This document shows, piece after piece, positions 58,677 through 64,000 of a stretch of 64,000 nucleotides of DNA; within the stretch, counting starts at the first letter, position 1, and the number at the start of each line of letters is the position of its first letter. The position numbers and the translations under genes are program-made. The stretch is taken from contig JAPLFR010000016.1 of the NCBI GenBank assembly GCA_026390575.1, positions 470,737 through 534,736 on the forward strand, given 5' to 3'. Under the pieces are notes generated by a model. The model made no database searches and was not told the DNA's origin. It saw only the letters and a program-made list of their open reading frames with translations. The stretch is from Ignavibacteriales bacterium. Lineage in GTDB: Bacteria > Bacteroidota > Ignavibacteria > UBA10030.

Positions 58677-58705
58677 TTGACAAGACGACAAAAATGTCGT
58701 ATCGT
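58677..58705 (+). promoter_or_regulatory. Candidate promoter of the DUF559-polB operon
   Basis: TTGACA at 58677-58682 and TATCGT at 58700-58705 with 17-bp spacing. A second TTGACA starts 9 bp earlier. Operator site 2 fills the spacer, so repressor binding would exclude RNA polymerase. Confidence 0.5.
58685..58700. promoter_or_regulatory. Operator site 2, in the operon promoter
   Basis: ACGACAAAAATGTCGT: perfect 6-bp arms ACGACA/TGTCGT around AAAA. Compared with site 1 the consensus is ACGACA-(T/A)AAA-TGTC. Its position between the -35 and -10 elements of the operon and its match to site 1 make it the best operator candidate for the S24-type repressor. Confidence 0.8.
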
Positions 58706-58732
58706 CATTAAAAAGATTATGCTAAAACAATC

Positions 58733-58753
58733 CCCTCTCCTACTAGGAGAGGG
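58733..58753. repeat. 21-bp palindrome upstream of the DUF559 gene
   Basis: The arms CCCTCTCCTA and TAGGAGAGGG pair perfectly around a single C. It is followed by TTAGGGAGAGG, a partial copy of one arm. It lies 23 bp before the DUF559 start codon in the leader, where the hairpin might affect translation. Confidence 0.75.
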
Positions 58754-58776
58754 TTAGGGAGAGGTTTCTGAAAAAG

Positions 58777-59142
58777 ATGAAAGATCAAATTCAATATCGG
58801 CATGCTTCAATTGGCCAAGCGAGGGCATTTCGCAAGAACATGACAGATACTGAGCAGAAGCTTTGGTCTCGATTGAGAAGAAATCAGTTAGGCCATTATT
58901 TCAGACGACAAGTCCCTATTGGAAAATATATTGTTGACTTTATGTGCTGGCAGAAAAAATTCATCGTTGAAATTGACGGAGCTCAACATTCGACAATGCA
59001 TGGTTTAGAAAGAGATCGGCAACGCGATGAATATTTGGGCTCGCAAGGATATCGTGTGTTAAGGTTTAATAATTCTGAAATCTCGACAAATGTTGATGGA
59101 GTAATTGATGTAATTTATGGTGCGCTGCAGAACCCCCTGTAG
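58777..59142 (+). CDS. DUF559 endonuclease-like protein
   Basis: 121-residue protein of the DUF559 family, related to very-short-patch-repair (Vsr) nucleases with a PD-(D/E)xK-like core. The start HASIGQARAFRKNMTDTEQK, LWSRLRRNQLGHYFRRQVPI, the catalytic-looking YIVDFMCWQKKFIVEIDGAQH region (Asp, then Glu-x-Asp) and GYRVLRFNNSEI are typical. The biological role of the family is not established. It is the first gene after the operator-controlled promoter, before the RecA-like and PolB genes. Perfect palindromes sit directly upstream and at its stop codon, so it may be a mobile passenger inserted in the operon rather than an original member. Confidence 0.88.
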   Translation: MKDQIQYRHASIGQARAFRKNMTDTEQKLWSRLRRNQLGHYFRRQVPIGKYIVDFMCWQKKFIVEIDGAQHSTMHGLERDRQRDEYLGSQGYRVLRFNNSEISTNVDGVIDVIYGALQNPL

Positions 59143-59160
59143 TCCCCCTAAAAGGGGGAC
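59142..59160. repeat. Palindrome at the 3' end of the DUF559 gene
   Basis: The arms GTCCCCCT and AGGGGGAC pair perfectly around AAA, starting on the last base of the stop codon. No T-tract follows, so it is unlikely to be a strong terminator. It pairs with the upstream palindrome to bracket the DUF559 gene. Confidence 0.75.
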
Positions 59161-59182
59161 GGCAGTATTATAGATCAGATTC

Positions 59183-59995
59183 ATGACTCCATCATTTCAT
59201 ACAAAATATCGTTCGCCCTCGAGCTCAACGGCTGCATCAGAAATACATGATAATGCGGCGGCAGCCGGTTCGGGCAGTATCATCCGCGCATTTGCGGAAA
59301 AACCAGGAAAGGTCTTCCTGCTGTACGGTGAACGCCCTATTTTTCAATTATCGCTTCAGATGGCGGCGTATGCGATGGCTGGCGGAAATTCACTTGCCGT
59401 GGTGGACGGCTGCAACCGGTTCGACGTGCACGCGCTCTCACGATTTGCTCGCACGCGGAAAATCGACCCGAATAAATTTCTCAATCGCATCTTCATCTCA
59501 CGCGGCTTCACCTGTTACCAGATGGAACAGGCGATTGTGCACAAACTGCCTTCGTTTCTTTCAACCATCCGTTCAAATACAGCATTGATCTTTGGACTGC
59601 TCGACACATTTTACGATGAACAAGCTTCCCTGCGGGAGGTGCAGCAGATTCTTCAAAGACTTTTGGTTTCATTCCAAAACATGAAGGCGACGGGCGCCTC
59701 GCTTTTACTCGTGTGTTTAGAAAGAACTGTCGCTCCGCCAGAACGCAATCAATTATTCAACACGCTGAAGAAGGGCGCGGATCGCGTGTACAAACTCGAT
59801 ACCAACGAACAAGGTACGCTTCAACTTTTTTTGGAATCACAACAAACAACACCTGCTGTTCAGCTTATCGCCAGAGGAGAAACAAATTATGGGACGGACG
59901 GTACCAACCTTCACCAACCTGATCGATGCGGAATTGTCAAGCTGGGCAAAATTCCGCCGCGGACTGCGCAAAGAAGATCAGGAATTGTTCGATGA
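59183..59995 (+). CDS. RecA-fold protein without Walker A lysine (ImuA-like role)
   Basis: 270 residues. After a Ser/Ala-rich N terminus (1-35) the fold resembles the RecA/RadB ATPase core: KVFLLYGERPIFQLSLQMAA at about 43-62 where the P-loop should be, AVVDGCNRFDVHAL, FISRGFTCYQMEQAI, the Walker B-like ALIFGLLDTFYDE, and GASLLLVCLERTV. The P-loop lacks the Gly-Lys-Ser/Thr, so ATP hydrolysis is doubtful. ImuA proteins, which are RecA-related partners of translesion polymerases, are similar in this respect. The C-terminal tail overlaps the next gene by 107 bp in another frame. It is 40 bp after the DUF559 gene, inside the polB operon. Assigned by fold reasoning, not by close homology. Confidence 0.75.
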   Translation: MTPSFHTKYRSPSSSTAASEIHDNAAAAGSGSIIRAFAEKPGKVFLLYGERPIFQLSLQMAAYAMAGGNSLAVVDGCNRFDVHALSRFARTRKIDPNKFLNRIFISRGFTCYQMEQAIVHKLPSFLSTIRSNTALIFGLLDTFYDEQASLREVQQILQRLLVSFQNMKATGASLLLVCLERTVAPPERNQLFNTLKKGADRVYKLDTNEQGTLQLFLESQQTTPAVQLIARGETNYGTDGTNLHQPDRCGIVKLGKIPPRTAQRRSGIVR

Positions 59996-60143
59996 AATAT
60001 TCCGTGCGGCGAAATTACACTTAGCGGAAAATTTTTACGCCATGCGCGCTGTTCCGTTCGAAAGCATGATGATGTCGATTCTCGTCGAACAACAGAAAAG
60101 AATTAAACGGTTGGAAGAAGAAATGAAGAGATTAAGCCGATGA
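59889..60143 (+). CDS. Small helical protein of the polB operon
   Basis: 84 residues, not recognised as a named family. It is charged and helical: LSSWAKFRRGLRKEDQELFD in the first half and a likely coiled coil at the end (SILVEQQKRIKRLEEEMKRL). The ATG follows AGAGGAG, a good RBS placed within the RecA-like gene, and the frame overlaps that gene by 107 bp. The long overlap plus a strong RBS support it as a real gene. Placed 19 bp before polB, it could bridge the RecA-like protein and the polymerase. That role is inference. Confidence 0.72.
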   Translation: MGRTVPTFTNLIDAELSSWAKFRRGLRKEDQELFDEIFRAAKLHLAENFYAMRAVPFESMMMSILVEQQKRIKRLEEEMKRLSR

Positions 60144-60162
60144 GCCATTAGTCTGTGAGTCA

Positions 60163-62517
60163 ATGAGTATCAATTACTTGAGTACGACAAAAATCAATCG
60201 GCAATCGTCTGTCTCCGCGTGGTTGTTCGATGTCTATCCATCTGAGCACGGAGTGACACTGTGGTTTATTGATCACAACGGCAATCGTCTGCGTTTTTCC
60301 CGGCAATTCACACCATATTTTTTTCTTCATCTCAATGCATCCGACACAAAGAGGGCAGTTGCGCTTGGCGCACGATGTCCGGTTCCTGTCTCGTTCACAC
60401 CGACAGCGCGCACAGAGATTTACTCCGGCGATTCTATTGATGTTCTCCAGATGTTCGTTCATGATCCGATGAAGTTGAGGGAAGCAGTGTGGTACTTTGA
60501 AAAATTCTTTCCCCATTTTGCCTTCTTCAATTCCGATGTGTCGGTGGAACAACAATTTCTGTACGAAACGCAGTTGTTCCCACTCGGATACGGTGAATAT
60601 GAAATCAGCACACAGGGCGAACTGCTCAACTGGAACTTGACAGACAGCCGTGAAGCTTTTGAATATACATTGCCACCGTTTTCCATCATGCAGATTCGCA
60701 ACAGTAATGATTTTGTCCCGCCGAAATACCAAAAATTTCTGCAATTAGAAATCAGCTACGATAACCGCACGTATGCGCTGGAGCAGGATTCTCCAAAAGA
60801 ATTGCTCGAAGCACTCAACTGGCATCTCTACCGCTGTGATCCCGATATTTTGGTAACCGACTACGGTGACGCTGTTCTTCTGCCAAAACTTTTTGCTCTT
60901 TCCCGGCAATCCAATATTCCGTTGCTCCTCAACAGAGATGCAGGCGCCGAGTTTCGCACAACAAAGGAGTCCAGTTTCTTTCAGTACGGCAAGATTGTTC
61001 ACAAGGACGGCGCGTTCACGCTCGCAGGCCGCTGGCACGTGGATGCGCACAATTCGTTTACTGTTGCAGAGGCTGATCTTGACGGTCTGTTCGAAATGAC
61101 ACGCCTTACGCAGATGTGCGGACAGCGACAAGGGCGCGCGAGCATCGGCACATCCATGTCGTCTATGCAGCTTTCGTGGGCATACCGCAACAACGTTTTA
61201 ATTCCATCGAAGAAGCGCGAACCGGAGGAATTCAAATCCGCCGCAACACTTCTGCTCGCCGACCGCGGCGGACTCATCTTCAATCCGCCGCTTGGCTATC
61301 ATGAAGATGTTGCTGAACTCGATTTTGCGTCGATGTATCCAAGCATCATGGTCAACAATAATGTCTCGCCGGAAACAATCAACTGCCGCTGTTGCCCGAC
61401 TGCCGGCAAGGCAGATAAGAACAGCGCAGTACCGGAGCTCGGCTACACGATTTGTGAAAAACGAAAAGGTGTTGTGCCGGAGACATTGCGCGCCGTCGTT
61501 GCCAGGCGGGCGTACTACAAACAGAAGAAAAAAGAATACAAGGGAAAGGATGAAGTACTTTTCAAACGGTATGACTGTAGGCAGAGCGCGCTCAAGTGGA
61601 TGCTCGTAAGCTGCTTTGGGTACCTCGGCTATAAAAATGCGCGGTTCGGACGCATTGAAGCGCATGAATCAGTGAACGCTTTCTCGCGCGACATCCTTCT
61701 TACCGCAAAAGAAATCGCCGAGAGCCGCGGCTATCAGCTTCTCCATGGAATTATCGATTGCGTATGGCTAAAAAAAACTGGTGCAACGCAGAACGATTAC
61801 GAAGAACTCGCCCGCGAAATCTCTGCGCGCGTCGGCATCAACATTTCGCTGGAAGGCATTTATAATTGGATACTCTTTCCCGCTTCCAAAACAGATCCGT
61901 TGATCACTACAGCGAATCATTATGTTGGATGGTACAAGCACGGCGATTTGAAAATGCGCGGTATTGAGGCACGGCGCCGCGACACGCCGAAGCTCATCAA
62001 GAACATGCAAAAAGCGATGCTGGATAAGATGTCAACCGCCAAGACTGTTGAAGAAATATCGGCATTGGTATTAGAAGTGTTGGAAGTTGCCCGGAATTAT
62101 ATTTCACTCCTTCAAAGCGGACGCGCGAACCCGATGGAATTGGTCCTTAAACGTCACATCACGCACGAAGCTGATGAATACGTCAACAACAGTATCAGTG
62201 CAGTTGTTTCAAAGATGGTGGAAGCAATGGGGGTGCACCTCTCGGCGGGCGAGTCGATAGAGTTCATCATTTTAGACCAATCTGGAAAGAAAAAGCCGGA
62301 AAAGGCCAAGCCCATCGCACTGTATGCGTTCGAAGATGGCTATGACATCGAGCAATACACCGAGCTTGCACTGCGAGCCGTGGAAACGCTGCTGCTGCCA
62401 TTTGGATACGACGTAGAGCGATTGAAAATGCATTTTGGTATCAGCAAGCCAAAGCGGAAAAAACTGCCTGGACGCCCGAAGAATCAGGACTTGCCGTTGT
62501 TCAGAATCGAGATTTAA
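60163..62517 (+). CDS. Family-B DNA polymerase, predicted exonuclease-deficient
   Basis: 784 residues. Motif A is DFASMYPSI with Asp at about 387. Motif B reads RQSALKWMLVSCFGYLG with Lys at about 478, Ser-Cys replacing the usual Asn-Ser. Motif C reads HGIIDCVW with the metal-binding Asp at about 532; only the second Asp of the usual Asp-Thr-Asp remains. Both catalytic metal ligands are therefore kept. In the exonuclease region the expected Asp of motif I is replaced (FLQLEIS, about 192-198) and the motif II Asp is replaced by Leu (DYGDAVLLPKL, about 233-243), so proofreading is probably lost. It is too short and too different to be Pol II (PolB). Position after the RecA-like gene in a repressor-controlled operon suggests translesion or damage-response synthesis. 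Confidence 0.9.
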   Translation: MSINYLSTTKINRQSSVSAWLFDVYPSEHGVTLWFIDHNGNRLRFSRQFTPYFFLHLNASDTKRAVALGARCPVPVSFTPTARTEIYSGDSIDVLQMFVHDPMKLREAVWYFEKFFPHFAFFNSDVSVEQQFLYETQLFPLGYGEYEISTQGELLNWNLTDSREAFEYTLPPFSIMQIRNSNDFVPPKYQKFLQLEISYDNRTYALEQDSPKELLEALNWHLYRCDPDILVTDYGDAVLLPKLFALSRQSNIPLLLNRDAGAEFRTTKESSFFQYGKIVHKDGAFTLAGRWHVDAHNSFTVAEADLDGLFEMTRLTQMCGQRQGRASIGTSMSSMQLSWAYRNNVLIPSKKREPEEFKSAATLLLADRGGLIFNPPLGYHEDVAELDFASMYPSIMVNNNVSPETINCRCCPTAGKADKNSAVPELGYTICEKRKGVVPETLRAVVARRAYYKQKKKEYKGKDEVLFKRYDCRQSALKWMLVSCFGYLGYKNARFGRIEAHESVNAFSRDILLTAKEIAESRGYQLLHGIIDCVWLKKTGATQNDYEELAREISARVGINISLEGIYNWILFPASKTDPLITTANHYVGWYKHGDLKMRGIEARRRDTPKLIKNMQKAMLDKMSTAKTVEEISALVLEVLEVARNYISLLQSGRANPMELVLKRHITHEADEYVNNSISAVVSKMVEAMGVHLSAGESIEFIILDQSGKKKPEKAKPIALYAFEDGYDIEQYTELALRAVETLLLPFGYDVERLKMHFGISKPKRKKLPGRPKNQDLPLFRIEI

Positions 62518-62624
62518 ATAGAGTCGTGTGCGAAATGTCCTTGCGAGATTGGTGGAGAAGTTGTATCTTCCCTATTATTAGAATATGGGGGAGATTCATC
62601 CTGCCTTTGACAGGAATAGCGCAC

Positions 62625-63017
62625 ATGGACCACAAGTTGAAATTACGGCTACTCGATGAAAAGTTTGCCATCAGCAAGATGCCGCAGTTCGCAGAACTGC
62701 CGTCCGTCTTTGCCAAGGGAGAGATGTGTTTCGTCATGCGAACAGACGAAGACCTTACCATAATTAGTCCAGAGTTTATGGCACCGGATAAAGGTCAACA
62801 GGAAATTGGATATCGCTGCATACATACAACAGAGCAAATTCCATCGAATACGACTGGTGTTCTTGTCTCTCTTGTAAAGCCATTGACCGATGCGGGGATC
62901 AGTATATTTGCGGTTTCTACCTTCAATTCCGATTACATCTTTCTGATGGAAGAACATCTCGTAAAGGCAACGCAAGCTCTCCAGCATGCAGGACACGAGT
63001 TTGTTCATGAAGATTAA
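62625..63017 (+). CDS. ACT domain-containing protein
   Basis: 130 residues from the ATG at 62625, which has AGGAAT upstream; the frame is open for another 33 codons but these read as non-conserved. The sequence is of the ACT_7 type (DUF2241): LLDEKFAISKMPQFAELP at the start, GEMCFVMRTDEDLTIIS, TTGVLVSLVKPLTDAGISIF and AVSTFNSDYIFLMEEHLVKA. Such proteins bind amino acids and are related to aspartate-kinase regulatory domains. Target unknown. It lies between polB and the his genes and is probably independent of the damage cassette. Confidence 0.85.
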   Translation: MDHKLKLRLLDEKFAISKMPQFAELPSVFAKGEMCFVMRTDEDLTIISPEFMAPDKGQQEIGYRCIHTTEQIPSNTTGVLVSLVKPLTDAGISIFAVSTFNSDYIFLMEEHLVKATQALQHAGHEFVHED

Positions 63018-63035
63018 TTGTTCAATTCCAAATTT

Positions 63036-63108
63036 CAAATCTTAACAAACAAGTTCCAAAATTTGAATATCCAACATTTTTTGGTAGTTGTTTGATATTC
63101 AAGATTTG
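63036..63108. repeat. AT-rich inverted repeat between ACT gene and hisIE
   Basis: CAAATCTT at 63036-63043 and AAGATTTG at 63101-63108 pair. Inside them AAACAA and TTGTTT pair again, giving an interrupted long hairpin between two convergent genes. It may work as a bidirectional terminator or be a worn-out repeat. Confidence 0.45.
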
Positions 63109-63126
63109 TTTTTTGACTTGAGGAAG

Positions 63127-63726
63127 TCATTTCATCCTACTTTGTAATTCTTTTGTCACATCTGCAAGTGTCAAATCCTGTTGACGCAAAAGCACGAGAA
63201 GATGAAAGAGAAGATCGGCGGATTCTTCTGTGAAACGCTTTTTATCACCAAGAACCGAAGCGAGCGCAACTTCCACACCTTCTTCGCCAACTTTTTGCGC
63301 AATGCGCGGCGTTCCTTCCTTGAATAATTTCGAAGTATAAGATCCTTCCGGCATCATCTGTTTACGGCTGCGAATAGTTTCTTCCAGTCTGCACAACACA
63401 TTGCCTACATCTATCGATTCATCTTCACCAAAGCAGGTAAACTGATTCGTGTGACACACAGGCCCATGTGGAATTGCTTTGATGAGAAGCGAATCTTTGT
63501 CGCAATCCGTTTGCAACGAAACAAATTCAAGGAAATGACCCGATGTTTCTCCTTTTTGCCATAAACGCTTTTTCGTGCGGCTCCAGAACGTTACCTTCTT
63601 GTCGGCGAGTGTCTTTTCTAACGCTTCCGGATTCATAAATCCAACCATGAGTACTTGGTTCGTTCGCACATCTTGAATAACGGCAGGAACAAGTCCGCCT
63701 AATTTTTCAAAGTTTAATGTATCCAT
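63127..63726 (-). CDS. hisIE: Bifunctional phosphoribosyl-AMP cyclohydrolase / phosphoribosyl-ATP pyrophosphatase
   Basis: Second and third steps of histidine synthesis in one 199-residue protein. The N-terminal HisI domain has NQVLMVGFMNPEALEKT, FWSRTKKRLWQKGETSGH and the metal-binding DCDKDSLL, then HGPVCHT. The C-terminal HisE domain begins at about residue 108 with VLCRLEETIRSRK and has AQKVGEEGVEVALAS and ESADLLFHLLVLL. Its start codon shares one base with the stop of hisF, so the two are translated together. Confidence 0.95.
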   Translation of the reverse strand: MDTLNFEKLGGLVPAVIQDVRTNQVLMVGFMNPEALEKTLADKKVTFWSRTKKRLWQKGETSGHFLEFVSLQTDCDKDSLLIKAIPHGPVCHTNQFTCFGEDESIDVGNVLCRLEETIRSRKQMMPEGSYTSKLFKEGTPRIAQKVGEEGVEVALASVLGDKKRFTEESADLLFHLLVLLRQQDLTLADVTKELQSRMK

Positions 63727-64000
63727 TACATTCGCACCGGAATATTAGCATCGTGAAGAAATGATTTCAGATCGGAAATCGAAATTTTGTTATAGTGAAA
63801 AATGCTCGCCGCTAACACTGCATCGGCGTGACCAAGCAGGATTGCATCCCGCAAATGTTCTTTACTGCCGGCGCCGCCTGATGCAACCAATGGAACGGAA
63901 ACGCGATCCGATATAGCTCTCAGCAACTCAACATCATATCCTGCCGTCGTTCCGTCGCGATCCATCGATGTAACAAGCAGCTCACCGGCACCGCGCTGAA
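63726..64000 (-). CDS. hisF: Imidazole glycerol phosphate synthase cyclase subunit, 3' part
   Basis: Only the C-terminal 90 or so residues lie in the window; the 5' part continues beyond base 64000. The frame reads [17 protein letters not shown], then [32 protein letters not shown] and [16 protein letters not shown], the diagnostic end of the HisF barrel with the catalytic Asp in SMDRDGT. HisF closes the imidazole ring with ammonia from HisH. It is followed at once by hisIE. Confidence 0.95.
   Translation of the reverse strand, partial: QRGAGELLVTSMDRDGTTAGYDVELLRAISDRVSVPLVASGGAGSKEHLRDAILLGHADAVLAASIFHYNKISISDLKSFLHDANIPVRM

Noticed and set aside
61198..61665. 155-codon minus-strand frame inside the family-B polymerase gene
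   Set aside because: It lies over polymerase motifs A and B, which are strongly conserved in the plus frame; nothing supports a second gene.
60163..62517. Polymerase as an ordinary Pol II (E. coli PolB) homologue or a phage polymerase
   Set aside because: Motif B and C variants and the degraded exonuclease region differ from Pol II, and there are no phage structural or packaging genes near it.

Overview
The window is a gene-dense stretch of chromosome with moderate GC content. It most likely comes from a bacterium of the Bacteroidota/Chlorobiota/Ignavibacteriota side of the tree. This is inferred from the mix of families: an S46 dipeptidyl peptidase lipoprotein, a GH94 phosphorylase with a GPH transporter, a GT9 enzyme with Cys clusters, YfhO, an IS200-like RAYT with palindromic repeats, and an exonuclease-less family-B DNA polymerase. 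No rRNA, tRNA or CRISPR array was recognised. The species cannot be fixed from the sequence alone.

Layout. (1) 0.1-12.1 kb is a glucan/oligosaccharide-use region. Mutarotase, a Na+/sugar symporter and an exported GH13 enzyme are on the plus strand. A minus-strand run holds GH3 beta-glucosidase, aldo/keto reductase, GPH sugar transporter and GH94 cellobiose-type phosphorylase. Together they would split, import and phosphorolyse glucosides. (2) 12.2-17.4 kb holds signalling genes: a receiver-only regulator, a hybrid histidine kinase and a GT-C/TPR membrane protein. (3) 17.6-31.9 kb is housekeeping: rodZ-like, ligA, a small beta-barrel, a GT9-like half protein, a STAS protein, a Xer recombinase, the S46 peptidase, a secreted protein, an MBL-fold lipoprotein, purN-purH, and mreB-mreC split by a frameshifted four-helix-bundle gene. 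(4) 32-52.5 kb is a surface-glycan cluster with GT2, GT4, GT9 and GT-C enzymes, many SAM methyltransferases, YfhO and a Wzx-like flippase. It includes a duplicated [methyltransferase + GT4] module and a methyltransferase-GT2 fusion. (5) 52.6-57.6 kb is mixed: M28 peptidase, YdeI-like, AHSA1-like, DUF5131, a broken RAYT and DUF3795. It is rich in short perfect palindromes, one of them in frame inside a gene. (6) 57.9-62.5 kb is the most interesting part: a damage-response-like cassette. A Cro/CI-type repressor with an S24 self-cleavage domain diverges from DUF559 nuclease, a RecA-fold protein without a Walker A lysine, an 84-residue helical protein and a family-B DNA polymerase whose polymerase aspartates are kept but whose exonuclease residues look lost. 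Two matching palindromic operators lie in the divergent promoter region. (7) 62.6-64 kb has an ACT-domain protein and the end of a histidine operon (hisF-hisIE), with hisF running off the window.

The cassette in (6) looks like a family-B counterpart of the LexA-controlled imuA-imuB-dnaE2 mutasome. That reading is an inference from gene content, motifs and operators. It needs homology searches and expression data.
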